A stretch of 64,000 nucleotides of DNA from Thelephora terrestris. Its lineage: Eukaryota > Basidiomycota > Agaricomycetes > Thelephorales > Thelephoraceae. The notes under the pieces are model-generated. The model had not been told where the DNA came from and searched no databases. It saw nothing but the letters and a program-made list of their open reading frames with translations. Positions 10,054 through 21,597 of this stretch are shown here, piece by piece. A program made the position numbers and the translations under genes. The first letter of the stretch is position 1. Every line of letters begins with the position of its first letter. The stretch covers positions 2,356,001 to 2,420,000 of the forward strand of contig WIUZ02000002.1 of NCBI GenBank assembly GCA_015956445.1. Direction: 5' to 3'.

Positions 10054-11227
10054 ATGCCAGCGGAATCGCTTGTACCGGGGTACAAGCTCGTGAGTTACTT
10101 TGGACCTGATTCCGAGTACGAAACTCGGCCCTCTGTAACCACAGAAGGTGAGGAAGAAGTTGAAGAGGAGGTCGAGTACGTCACGCTCGAGATTCCCGGA
10201 ATCGCGGACGTGGATCCCAACCTCCTCACTTCGTATCGACTCATAGTGAGTTCGCGTGAACGACACGTTCTTTCGCGCATTTCCTGCCGTCCCAGTGAAT
10301 GGACTTGGCTGATCTCTATCCACCACCCCGCCCGCTCCCGTGCCGATTCCCCGCGTTCCATGTATGCACGGAACGTCCGTTTTGTAGGGCCTAGACACTC
10401 CAACCCCATTCCTTCAACTGTCAAGTTCGGGGACGATTTTTAAAGGCCGCCACCACAAGCTCCTTGGCACGGAACTTCTATTCACGCATTCCCAAGGTGA
10501 GTAATCCACACCTTGGTTCGCCTGATCATCATTCTCCTCCCCACTCCTTTTCGCCACACGTACCCACTCGTCCCACATTACTCAGAGAGAGACCGGATTA
10601 CTAACTCCGAACCGGTGGCACCCCACTCCGCGAAATGTATTAGGCGACTCAGACCCGGACCCGTCGACGAGACGTATCTCGCTTCTCGGGACTACAGAAA
10701 AGAGGGTGGTGTTCTCGCCTGTGGAAGTTAGAGATCCCGCCTCCCCCTCTTCGACTCCAGGACACGCTTCCAAGGGCAAGACGCCCGGGAAAGAGTCAAG
10801 CCCAAAGAAGGGCAAGAAGAAAGCGAGTTTCTGGACCTGCGGTATCGAAGAAGTCGTTGGGGGTTTGGGTGTCGTCGGCCCTGCGGCCGAGTCGGGTGTG
10901 AGCACCCGCAGCAGGAGCAGGCCGGCCGGCCGGGAGAAGGGCGACGACGCAGCGCTGCTGCCGGTCGATGAGGACGACGACGATTTGTACGCGAGTGAAG
11001 GAGAGGGCGGTGATGAGGGGGTTGGAGGCGATGGGCAGGCTTCCGAAGTGGATCTCCGGAGTCCAGCTACGACGACTCCGTCGATGTCGGTGGCTCCAGC
11101 TGTAGCGACCGAACCAAACGTTGCCCAAAGCCTACAGGAACACGGAGCACCGCCTACTGAAGTTCCCATGGCCATCGACCCAGCCCTCGAGGTACTCCAC
11201 GTCCCAAGAAAACAAGCGTCTCCTTGA
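10054..11227 (+). CDS. TFIIIC subunit tau55-like (TFIIIC sub6 family)
   Basis: Exons 10054-10245, 10388-10496 and 10590-11227 close in frame to 312 residues. The N-terminal half carries the tau55/TFC7-type C-domain signature: an acidic lead, YVTLEIPGI, then SYRLI spliced to GLDTPTPFLQL and KGRHHKLLGTELLFT (about residues 45-100). In yeast and human this small beta-barrel domain pairs with tau95 in the TFIIIC A-box-binding lobe, so the protein should act in nuclear Pol III transcription. The C-terminal two thirds are low-complexity, with Lys-rich and acidic runs (KGKTPGKESSPKKGKKKA, EDDDDLY), and are probably disordered. The acceptor at 10589 is chosen among several AG steps because only it keeps the frame. 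The domain call is firm; the tail is unassigned. Confidence 0.85.
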
Positions 11228-12175
11228 CCCGGTAGGTCATACCATAGTCGCCTGACGACACCAGGTCCGCATCGGGAAACCACACTCGAGCTTACCTCCA
11301 CCATGCGTCGAATCTGGGGAGGGGGCACAGTAGCTAAACCCGCTATCTTAGCTCACCGATTCGCCACAACGGTTGTCATCGGCCGGAGAGAGCCCTTTCG
11401 CGCGGCGCAGAGGAACAGTGTTTATCAACCCACCCACTTTAGGCTACATTTACGCAGATGGAATTGTTTCTTCAAGTGTCGGGGGTGAAAGTGAGACCGA
11501 ATGCTTACTTACCATGCTTACATCCACTCCGCTGCAAGATGTTCCCACGGCCAGGGAGGGCCACTTCTCTCAACCCGCTCCCACGTGTAGTAAAGCGCTG
11601 GGTAAGCAAGCCGACGGCCCCACTCGGCGATTTGTTAAATCGCCGCGGCACTTCCAAAAAAGGCTCAAATTGGGCGGAGAGGATCTCCAGATGCGGAAAC
11701 CGGACCTTGTGTGGGTCACGGCGCGGCATTATTAATGTCGATCCGAGAAATCCGTCAATTGTGTGAAACGCGCGAGGGGACCAGACCACTACAGGGGTTT
11801 CGGAGACGGCATGAAAGAGAAGTGTCCCAAAAGGAGAAAAGATAAGCTAGATGATGATTGAATAAAGAGGGGAGGACAACGGGCATGAAGAGTGAAGTCT
11901 GGGCAACAAGTTGATGCGAATATAGAGGAAAACAAGGGCAATTTTCAGAGCGATCGCAGGAGAGACATGGTACGAACGGTGATACGTTAACGACGATGAC
12001 AGGGCCGCGTCGTGTAGTTGACCCTGGAATGGAGCGATGGTAGTTACATACACGAACGAGTGTCAGGGATGGGGGAGGTGGCGCAAGGTAGGAGGGCGGG
12101 TGTGCGACTAAGTCAAGTAGGTGGGCCACGCGCAGAAGGACGGTTCAGAGGGTGGTAGTGGGTCGGAGGAACACA
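11228..12175. other. Intergenic between convergent genes
   Basis: 3' flanks of tau55 and the DsbA-like gene. I see no gene, RNA or repeat that I can support. Confidence 0.5.
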
Positions 12176-13162
12176 TCATACGACGATCTTCGCAGAGAGG
12201 GCCTTGGCGGTAGATTCTGGGCTGCACGTGTTGTTAATGAATGCTTTGCAATTGGCGAGCTTCTTGAAGACCTGCGTCGTTTGAAAAGGGGGAGAGTCGT
12301 CATCGGTAAGCCGAAGACAGGAGTGCTGAGGTAACTAACCTGGAGGTACACGTCCCTAGTCTGCCCGCCGCTAATGGCCCATTTTCCTTCAATAATGAGG
12401 ACGGGAACTCCGCTGATACCACCCTTGCGGACTCCCTCGATTTGATCTTCAACCGCCTGTACGTCTTCGTCCGAGTTGAGGTAGGTGGTGGCCTGACGTA
12501 GCGGTTGATGAGCGAGCGCTTCAAACGCGATCGTGAATCGAGCGAGCGCACCTCGTCTTTACCCATCAAGCAAGAAGCCTTAGCGATCTCGCTGAGAATT
12601 TCGACGTTCGAGATGTCCTTGTGGTCGACGATGAGGGCATGGAAGAGGTTGGACAAGACCGTTTGTTGGAGGGATTGGCCGCCCTTTTTCCAAGCTCGAT
12701 AGGCGAGGCGGTGAGCACGATCGGTGTTCACGAGGATGCCACCGTCCTTACTGCGGTAAGAGCGAGAGCGCCGCATTAGAGCTACATCAAATTCCGGAGA
12801 TGTGATTGGCTGGCTTACACTTCAAGGCCGACGTCTTTGCTCCGTTCGAGGAACTTTTTCCTGCAAGCTGCGGCCCGTTCCTGGCCGAACGCGTTCGTGC
12901 AATAGGTGGCCCTGTCCTGGGGCTGGCCCGGCTTGATGGATGGGTGAAGGACATAAGGTCGGAACTCGACCTGGAAGTGGAGGGTGTTGTATTGTTTGGT
13001 GACTTCGTCGATAGCGCTAAAGATGTCCTTCTGTCCGATGTAACAAAAGGGACAATTCTGTAGAGAGCGCACACAGGGGTTAGGGAGTCGCGTGAGAGCG
13101 GAAGAATGTGGGTCACTTACGAGATCGTAGATGACGGTGAGGTTAACTTGCTTGGAAGCCAT
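12176..13162 (-). CDS. DsbA/FrnE-like thioredoxin-fold oxidoreductase
   Basis: Five exons (13162-13121, 13057-12819, 12750-12552, 12492-12340, 12271-12176) give 242 residues with every junction in phase. Order: a beta strand (VNLTVIYDL), the active-site motif NCPFCYIG with a CxxC pair near residue 17, a helical insertion (FHALIVDHKDISNVEIL), then the cis-Pro loop GGISGVPVLII and the end motif WAISGGQTRDVYL. This is the layout of the DSBA-like FrnE family, thiol-disulfide oxidoreductases of unknown physiological substrate. No signal peptide, so probably cytosolic. It differs from 2-hydroxychromene-2-carboxylate isomerases in keeping the CxxC. The GCG-rich donor at 12551 is weak (GTGCGC), but only its removal restores the domain. 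Confidence 0.85.
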
Positions 13163-15477
13163 GAGCGCGGATTGAGGGATAAGAGGAAGAAAAAGGGATG
13201 AGGGTGTGGTTTACTAAGGGTGCGATATATGTACTTTGAGGTTACAGGCTGTAGTAATCCGTGTATTCCGCTTCTTTCCTAATCCGGGATTTGCTGACTG
13301 TAAACCCTTCACCTTTACCCACTCGCGCCTAATCGTGCGGGGCGGCGGTTTCTAGATTTCTTTCTCTCCCGGCCGCAATAAACCTTTGTAAGCGATGAGA
13401 AACTTCCGAGTCCCCAACTCCTTTTGGCAGAAAAACCTGGATGCCGTTCCCCCGTTTCCACCACCACCACTGTCAGCCACTGTCGCGCACCCGGAGTCGA
13501 CGCCTCTTGTGACGTGTGGGGGGGACAATGACGGCGTTCTCCTCCTTCCGACAACTCTGCTGATCTCCCTTCGTGATTCCCATTCTGTCACAACCCTGGC
13601 TACTGGTGTTCCCACGTCTGACGTTGTTCGCGAGCCAACTAACATTAGAGATGCGACTTGCCATACCCGTACTTGCCCCACTTCCGTAGGCTCGGCCTAG
13701 ATGAGCTAGGGTGGCCGAGGGCTGGACGAAAAGCCACCGGATCTACGCTCCACCCTCCCAAACGCTGGGATGGAGTCACGGGTGGCAAATCTAACTCAGC
13801 CCGCAGTTTCCACGTCCTCGGGGCTCGACTTCCGCCCGGAAGCACCCAACTCCTCACTATCCGATCCCAATTCTGGAAGAAAGCCCACCTCCGGTTCATC
13901 ACTGCACAGCGCTTGTGTATCCGTGTCCTCAATCCTCGAATCTCTTGAACGAAAAGATCGCGTGGACGTGCGAGAGGGAAAGGGATCCATACGGTGACAA
14001 CGATTCGCTCGCCCCAAGATCACCATGTGTAAGCAGGATCAGTGACAAACAGTTCCACTCGCCTTGAGACCGCATATGATCAAGCATCGAGACGCACCCC
14101 ACTCAAAAGGACGTTCGGGGACATGTTCATACCGCTCAACCACTGCGCAACGTGATACCTCCACCCTCCTTCTGTCATGAAGCTTCTCAGCGCATCCGCA
14201 GCTGCTGCAATATCCGGGGGGAATGGGCGAGAGGTTCGCTTTCCGACTCCTAGACGGGAGGGATGTCTGTCTAAGCCAGATTACAAGGCTCCGGATCCTG
14301 GTTTTTGCTGCCACGAGCAGCCGCACTTGGTATGCATGATCCGTCACCCCACGTGCGCAGCTTCACAGTCAGCGAACGAATTAAAACTCATCTTCTGTCC
14401 TAACCGTTACCCCCCTCCATTAGTTCCCATGTCCTCCGTGGCCTCAGCCCCTGACCGTTCGAGAGCTGTTCCCCCCTTCGGCACGAGAACTTTTCGTGGG
14501 AGATTTCTGTACCCGATCCCCCGTTCCTTCGTCAGCATGACAATGACGCGAGCTGGGCCCTGCGATGCCGGCTACTTTCGTCAGCTCCCCTTTCCCACCT
14601 TCTCCATGTATCCCGCCCGGACTGTCAGCTTCTCGAGCGGCTCCTTCACAGTCCGCGTCAAACCGGACGTGCGGGCGCTTGGCTGAACCCAACCGCGGTC
14701 AGGGTGCCGCGCCCGTATTCCAAACCGGCTTTCGCCTATCTCTCTCCTATCCCTCCTCAAAACTTTCTTCCGTGCTGAGAAGCAAGTGGTTCTATTCCCA
14801 TTGATGATTGTTCAGTTACCGGTTGGACTGACGTGGCTCAGGTTCTCAGCATAGCATCAGACGACTCTAATGTCCCATCATCCTATTGAGGGGTTACCGT
14901 CTCAACTTTGAACAAAGAGTGGATTCGAGACGAACAGATGTGCGCATTTAGGGACTTCCATTCGACCTCTGCGCCCATGAATGCAATTGGGAAATTCGCT
15001 AGGTCACCGGTATCATGGAATTCCCGAATCAATCGGTTCGGGATGCAAGGGCCGTTTGGGCGCGAGGAGCGAATACCCGGTGTTCCATTCGTCTGCACGA
15101 TGCAGCTATCTGAGCTTCGTCCTCGTGTCCGGGGTTTCCTTGGGTTAGCGGGATGGATGTACACGGTGCGACTTGGCGGAGGGATTACAGGAACCCCCCG
15201 GTGAAACATCCTATGTTGTCGATCTAGCAGGACATCGTGCTTCGACGAAGGGACCAGCTCCTGCAGAATAGGATCCCAAATCAAATTCAAACTGGTGTGA
15301 ACCGCCAAGATCAATACGCGCGCCAATCTCTGATGGTCCTGGAAGCCCAAGACAGAAACACTGCGACACTAACCGCTTCATTTCCCCATCAAACTCGGAG
15401 TTTTTCTTCCTTCATCTCTGTCCCCCTTCCTTCACCCGCCCTCCACTGAAGCACCGTCGGTCACAAACATCTGAGCC
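13163..15477. other. Gene-poor 2.3 kb
   Basis: Several open frames on both strands overlap one another and lack domains, consistent composition or splice support. I accept none. 13163-13300 is the promoter side of the DsbA-like gene; 15380-15477 that of the following 7TM gene. Confidence 0.45.
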
Positions 15478-16752
15478 ATGTCTGATCGTATGGAAAAACA
15501 CTGGTCAAATAACCCTTACGCTCCAGGGATCTCGCACCTTCTATATCTTGAGGAGAAGGAGAATTTCGTGGGAAACCTCATCGGCGCGATATTATATGGT
15601 ACGCTTAGGTACGCTTACGCGCACCGCCAGTATCATTCACCCCACGTATTCGCTCCCTCATTTAGGGGTTGTCATCGTTCTCTTCTTCCAATGCATGGGC
15701 GCGCTGCTCAATCCTGCTGATCGCACAAGGGCGGGAGTTAGGTGGGGACTGGTGGCTCAAACCACGGCCATGTTCGCGGCCTTGACGGTCTACACCGCGA
15801 TCAACCTCAACATTCATTTCAATTCCTATACCGATCACCGGGAATACACTGGTATCGACGACGGGATGTCTGGGCCTTTAGGATACCAGTTCTCAATCTT
15901 CTCCAAGCCGATTAGTGTTGCCCCCAATGCTATGTTCCCCTTGAACCAATGGCTGGCTGATGGCTTGTTGGTCAGTTCAGTGTTCAGCCCGGCAGCCTAG
16001 TGTCTAACGTGGGCGATCCCTCCAGCTCTATCGTTGCTATATCGTACATGCCATGAACTTCTGGGTCGTCGCCTTCCCGTGCCTGATCTACATCGCCTCC
16101 ATGGGTACGTGCTTGAGACTTCTGCAAACCGTCGGTGTTTCTCCTGGCTTATTTCATCGACGCAGCGATGGGGATCGTGATCGTCTATCGCCAGGTAACG
16201 GAACCATTCGACAACAAAATCAACTTTGGAATTCCATACTTTCTGATATCCCTTGTGCTCAATATCTTCCTTACGCTCCTGATCGTTATACGACTCGTCC
16301 GACATAGCAGGGACCTCCAAGGTGCCTTGGGCCCTTTGGGCAAGTCAAACAGATTGTACAAGACCATAGTCACCATCCTTGTCGAATCTTCTGCCCTTTA
16401 CGCCGTCACGTTTACATTGTTTATCGGACCGTGGGGTGCCAACGACGGGGCTCAGTTCCTCTTCTCCTTAATCATTGCTCAGATCCAGGTCCGTACTGTT
16501 TATTTATTTATCTTCCTGATGCACCGCAACCTTGGTGATTGTTTAACCCGTGGTGCTGAATAGGTCATTTCTCCGCTTCTCATCATCCTACGAGTCGCCA
16601 AACATCGAGTGTTTACGAGCTCCGCTCCTAGTTCTCAAGAGATCAGTGCGGTTCATTTTGCAAGTGAAGGGACGTCGATCGGTAGTGCTCAACCACTTGA
16701 TGACGAGTATACTGTGAGTTCCGTGGATGCTCATGGGGAAAGACACTCCTAG
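15478..16752 (+). CDS. Seven-helix membrane protein, paralogue 1
   Basis: Likely exons 15478-15598, 15666-15970, 16026-16104, 16166-16488 and 16564-16752 (338 residues). Hydrophobic helices include GVVIVLFFQCMGALL, GLVAQTTAMFAALTVYTA, FWVVAFPCLIYIASM, PYFLISLVLNIFLTLLIVI and LVESSALYAVTFTLFIGPW; the C-tail is cytosolic-like and Ser-rich. Exon borders match the paralogues at 18506 and 24233, including a shared LYRC start of exon 3. This is a lineage-expanded fungal membrane family of unknown role; a receptor-like function is only a guess. Oddity: a perfect 10-bp duplication (GGTACGCTTA twice, 15598-15617) shifts the frame. Either it created a 67-nt intron that deletes the loop after helix 1, or this copy is a recent pseudogene. 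Confidence 0.65.
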
Positions 16753-18440
16753 TTTGGTGGTGAAGCTAAGACGACGGTCGGTTCCCGTCATGACGAGTTT
16801 TAAAGGGCTTCTGAAACCTCGATACCTCGCAGCAGTTGAGATTGTTTCCTAGCTTTGCACTGGCCGTCGACCTCACTTGGAGCGCAGCGGCCGCGTTGAG
16901 CATTTCAGCTTTCTCGAACTCCGATCCGGTTTTTCCCATATTCATAAACGTATATCGGATCACATATATCGCTTCTGTTGTTGAATATCCACTTGGAGCG
17001 ACCTGGCTCAGTTTCCTGATAGGCCTCAGATACACCATCCGCTTCCGCCGGAATCCCCTTGTTGTGTTTGTAAATCAGATAACTATACATAGGTGTCTAT
17101 CCGGGGACTTTCAGGTCTGCGAAGTGTAGATACCCAGGAAATGTTTGTGACGGGGGATGCGTGGAAACCTTGTTTAATTTTGCCAGGTTTTGCCGTCATC
17201 ACCAAGTATCAAGCAACGTGGCACGTGCTCGACAGTGGGCGTCCATATAATCCGACTTTGAGCCAGTATTTCAGCTCCAGATCTCTTCAGATGCTCATGT
17301 ACGACCCAGGGCCCCCACATTCTCCCACATTGCCTACTCTCCCGACCTCAACTACAGCCATGAGGCTTCACTATCCCCTTCGGCCGCGGGGACGCCCACG
17401 ATGAGGAGCGCGTCGAAAGGTCTCTTCAAGAGCGCGGGACTCCACGGACCATCAACGTTCAACCGCAACGGTAAGTAACATACGACTAGCCAGCTCCCTC
17501 CGTCCAGGTCTCGCGCCCCGGTCACTTCATTTGCTGGGTTGCTCCTGCGAATTGAGTCTAATCGCCCCCTTGTGTTGACACGAGCGCCGCAAGCCCAGTT
17601 CTTGTAGGCCCTTCGGTTTCAAACGGTTCGTCCATCCTTGAAATGTTCTTCCGTTCTCCCTCAGCTCAGGGATCTGTACGATGGCAACGAACGTGGGAGG
17701 TTACGGGACGCGCGATTTCTTATCCATTACTCCAGATACGGAGTGGGTCCCACCAAGCAGTGGAATCCCAACACGGCTGACCCACTCTTGAGGGCAGTGG
17801 ACACGTGTCTTCGGGTGGGGAGGGACAGGATCACGTTTCTGGGTTAACTTTACGGTAATACGATAAACGGAAACCCAATCTGCGTCTCGTGAGTTGGTTC
17901 TTGGCTTGCGAACAGCTCCTAGTCAAGCCCCCTCAGAACTTGCATTATCGGAAACCCAGTTCGCAGGGAGGTGCCAGCGCTCCGTTTCGGAGTTGCAAAG
18001 TGGCGGTATTCCCGTGGGTGGCACGGTCTTGCGTTCCGAATGAACGGGATGTCTGGGATCCCTTAGGGCGCGCGGACCAGGGGGTGTACTCGAACCAACA
18101 AAGGAGGGACGAAGCTCTAAGCCTGCTGTTCGGTTTTCAACAGTGGCCATCCGAGGTATGATTCATCATCTTGGAAACCGAAAGGAAAGTAGGGCAATCG
18201 GGCACCCCACCCGGGCTTTGAGTCCACTTCACCATTTTCAATTCCTTCCAGTCCTGGTTTCTGGTTGAAGGAATTGTGCGTTTGCCTCATTACCCACTCC
18301 GCTTGCGGCTGACGCTAGCAATTTTTAAAGTAGTGATATCCAAGGTAACACTGAGGGTGTGACCATGCGAAGATTGTGAATCGCAAAACAAGAATCCTCC
18401 TGTTGCTTCCTCCGTTACGGCTTATTTGCATCTCCAGACG
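16753..18440. other. Intergenic, possible membrane-gene remnant
   Basis: No complete gene. Around 16850-17090 the plus strand has a hydrophobic stretch (VFPIFINVYRITYIASVV) that could be a remnant of another 7TM copy, but I cannot align it. The remainder to 18440 shows nothing I can support. Confidence 0.35.
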
Positions 18441-18447
18441 TATATAG
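18441..18447 (+). promoter_or_regulatory. TATA box of 7TM paralogue 2
   Basis: TATATAG lies 59 bp before the ATG at 18506, in a C/T-rich leader (CTCTTTCCCCACAACTCCTCTC), which is the usual fungal arrangement. Confidence 0.45.
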
Positions 18448-18505
18448 TTTGCTCTTCGACACTCTTTCCCCACAACTCCTCTCAACAGTTACACAATTCC
18501 GAGCC

Positions 18506-19859
18506 ATGCTCAACTCTTTGGAGAAGTCTCGGACTGACGATCTTATCCCATCCCAAGTGGATTCCTCCAGAGCCAGCTTCGCAGGGAATTTCATCGGCGC
18601 GATATTCTATGGTACGGTGGCTTATATGCGCCCATTTATGCGTGCTCATCCCGCCTGTCCGGTTCTATCAACTCTAGGGATGGTAATCCTTTTATTCTTC
18701 CAATGTATGGTCGCGTTGTTCAATCCCTCCAACCACACAAGAATGGGCATCAGATGGGGGCTCGTGACCCATACGGTGGCCATGTTCTTGTCTGTGACGA
18801 TACATACCGCAGTGACCCTCGACCTTCAATTCATTTCCTGCACTGGTCAACAAGAGTTCCCTGGTGACGGCGTGTTTCCGGGATACAATCCCATCGTTCA
18901 CTCCGTTATTCCAAATGTCACGTTCCAGTTGAACCAATGGCTCGTAGATGGCCTTTTGGTAAGTTCTGTACTGAACTCGATCGTGCGGGTGGCTAACGTG
19001 TGTGTGCAACATGGGACAATTCTCTAGCTCTACCGTTGCCGCTTCAAACATGCGACGAGCTACCGGACGATCGCCCTCCCGTGCTTGCTGTACCTCACCG
19101 CTGTTGGTATGTACTCGAGTCCTCAAGTTGACGCCGATACGGTGGGCTTACGCCACTGATTCAGCGATGGGAATCATATACATTTTTAAGGCCGCGCGAC
19201 TGGCTTTCGTCACCTCCCTGAACACCGCCAGCGTCGGGCTTTCATACTATCTGATTTCACTCTCGCTCAACGTTGTGCTAACACTCCTGAGCATCACAAG
19301 AGCTGTCGCCAATAGCAGGGAAGACCGGAATGCCACCAGGGCTAGCGGATTATACGAGGCTGCCGCCGCCGTCTTCACCGAACCCTATTCCCTCTATACT
19401 TTTTGTTTTTGTCTATTCGTCGGGACGTGGTGGACTGGAACCAGCGCTGCGTGTATCATTCGACCAATTCTCACAGAATCTCAAGTTCGTGCTATTTTCA
19501 CATTTCCCCCCTGGCGTATAGCAATCTTGTGGCGAAAGTTGAAATTTGACCCATCCCACGGTGGAAAATAGATCATCGCTCCGTTCCTTGAAATTTTACG
19601 AGAGGCCAAGGGGAAAAGCTCAACAGGCGACCCAAGCAACTGTGTTCATCTCGCCCCTTCCAGGAGCCAACGTGAGCCCACGACGGCCCCGGGTGGTATT
19701 GCGACGCTTCATGATAGTGAGATGAGTTTTGTGGAAGCACAGGGTCAGGGACCTGGTGGGCTTTGGGCCGAGATCGTACGGGTTTTTGATTCATTTCTGA
19801 CTCTGTCTCCGGACGTTGCTTCGGTCATTGGTGATTTTTTTGCTTTGTTGCCCGTTTAA
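18506..19859 (+). CDS. Seven-helix membrane protein, paralogue 2
   Basis: Four exons (18506-18958, 19028-19106, 19165-19484, 19572-19859) close to 379 residues. An N-terminal tail is followed by FIGAIFYG, TLGMVILLFFQCMVALF, GLVTHTVAMFLSVTIHTAV, the QLNQWLVDGLL-LYRC junction, an ALPCLLYLTAV helix, SYYLISLSLNVVLTLLSI and SLYTFCFCLFVGTWW. The order and intron positions are the same as in the copies at 15478 and 24233. The C-terminus (IIAPFLEILREAKGK) is longer, ending in a partly hydrophobic FLTLSPDVASVIGDFFALLPV-like tail not found in the others. Function unknown; plasma-membrane or endomembrane location is inferred from the helices. The ATG at 18506 is preferred over one at 18449 because the TATA box and the family N-terminus fit it. 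Confidence 0.8.
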
Positions 19860-21597
19860 TTTTTTCCCCTTCGAACAACACTAAAACGCGTAGCCAAAGC
19901 CGCAGGGCCATCGGAATACCGGTTGCGATTAGCATTTGTTTTTTACTCGACAGCTATTTCCAGGACGATAGACCGTTTTACTTAGTGTACAGCCAAAAAC
20001 TTTAATTTATCTACCTTTCGATGGAATTGGAGCTCGACATCCCGGCATGACGAGAGGCGCAGGGGCCAAGTCCCTCAACGTAAGCCACCCCCCCTCCCAG
20101 AAAAAGCACAATACATCCCTGCTAATACCCGCAGGTAGTTTTCAACCTTGAGGACCGAAATTTAGAAGTACTGGGTGAATTTACGACCTGCTGGAGGCCA
20201 ATGTACAAACCGGCAGGTCCCGGACCCTCTTTCATCGAAAGACAGACAAAGATTTGGGGCTGAAGACGGTCCGTCGTTTTGAAGATAGCTGTATGTCAGT
20301 TGCTCCTTGGACTTTACCATCGTGCTAAGGGGTCAGAAGCCCCGGCTCCACCTCTTAGGTTACGAGTCGCTCGCGTACCACCTGGGCTCTGCCTGGCCAT
20401 CCAAAGACCTTCTCCATCCCCGCCCAATAGTGGCAAGCCCAAATGAGGTTGATTGATTGTTTTCACCTCCTTGGTGCATACTGTTGGTGAAAGTAGGGAT
20501 GGTGTCGGTCCAGGGATTTCCCGGTTACCCATGACATCACCAGATTGTGATTGACGTGCCAGCAAGCGCCCTCAGCCAGAAGTTCTGTTCTCGCGCCATC
20601 AGATGAAGTTGCTCAGAGGTCAATACCACGAGGTCTACCGCGTGCGAGCTTGAGAGAAAATCTCTTTACGCTGTATGAAAGTACATATATGAATACTTTG
20701 CAAGAATAGCATCAGATAGTATAGTGATGGGGACGCTAACGTACCTGGAAACAAAGTGGAGATAACGGTTTGCCTGGGCAATCAAGCAGTACGAAACCAG
20801 GAAACACGTGGACCAAATCGTGAGATGATGAGTGCCAGTTGCGAATACCCCGTCCATGCGGTCTGAGCACGAAGACAAATCTGTGAGAGATTTGGACCCA
20901 AGTTCCCGGGAAACACGCTATGATTAAAAGTGTGGCGTTGGATGTGCTTCTGACTCAAATCCCAAGATGTTCAGCTGGGGGCGTGAGGCTAGATTTGGTT
21001 CTGGCGCTGCAATACAATCGCCAATCAGCTGGTCAGAAGTCATTGCACGAATGTTCGGACCTCAGGTAAGATAACGGGAGCCTCCTCTGGCCACGACGGA
21101 AGTAGGAATGCTACAGGTAAAATAACGTGTGGCCCAAGACGGTGCGTCGCGTTATTTCTGTCCCGTCATCCTGCAATATCTTGGAACAGAGGAGTGAGAA
21201 AAAGAATAAAGGTCACTGTGGGAGATCTTAGTTCATCGAGGATGGACCACCGGATGGATTTTGTACCTGACGAATGCACGTAAGAGTGGAAGGGGATGAC
21301 GAACGTTGCAGACAACTTGGAGCGGTTACCTGCGAATACCGGCTCCCACCGCGACAACTTGCCGGTTCGGTTGCAAGATTAGGAGGACCCACTCGAGCAG
21401 AGGCAGAAGGCACGTGCGATTAATCGTTCCCTTCGCTCTGATGGATCTCCCGAAACAGTCGATGAACTTCCTTCTGGGAGCCTTATTTAAATGCCTTCGA
21501 AGGTGGCAATGCTCCTTTCCTCGACTCTGAGAACTTCCTCCCTTAACGTCCGCCCAACCCTTGCGTTCTCGCTCAGGTTGAAATCCACGACTACACG
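19860..21597. other. Intergenic, nothing recognised
   Basis: No supported gene or repeat. Upstream of 21598 the frame of the transporter is open for a short stretch (GGNAPFLDSENFLP, 21500-21545) before a TAA. A CTCAG acceptor-like site at 21575 could splice an upstream exon into the transporter. Confidence 0.4.

Noticed and set aside
13163-15477. Several 100-170-codon open frames (for example 14177-14686 and 14883-15350)
   Set aside because: They overlap frames on the other strand, have Arg/Ser/Pro-rich translations with no motif, and lack splice or start context.
16836-17129. Fourth 7TM gene
   Set aside because: One hydrophobic stretch only; none of the family landmarks (LYRC, FFQCM) is present.
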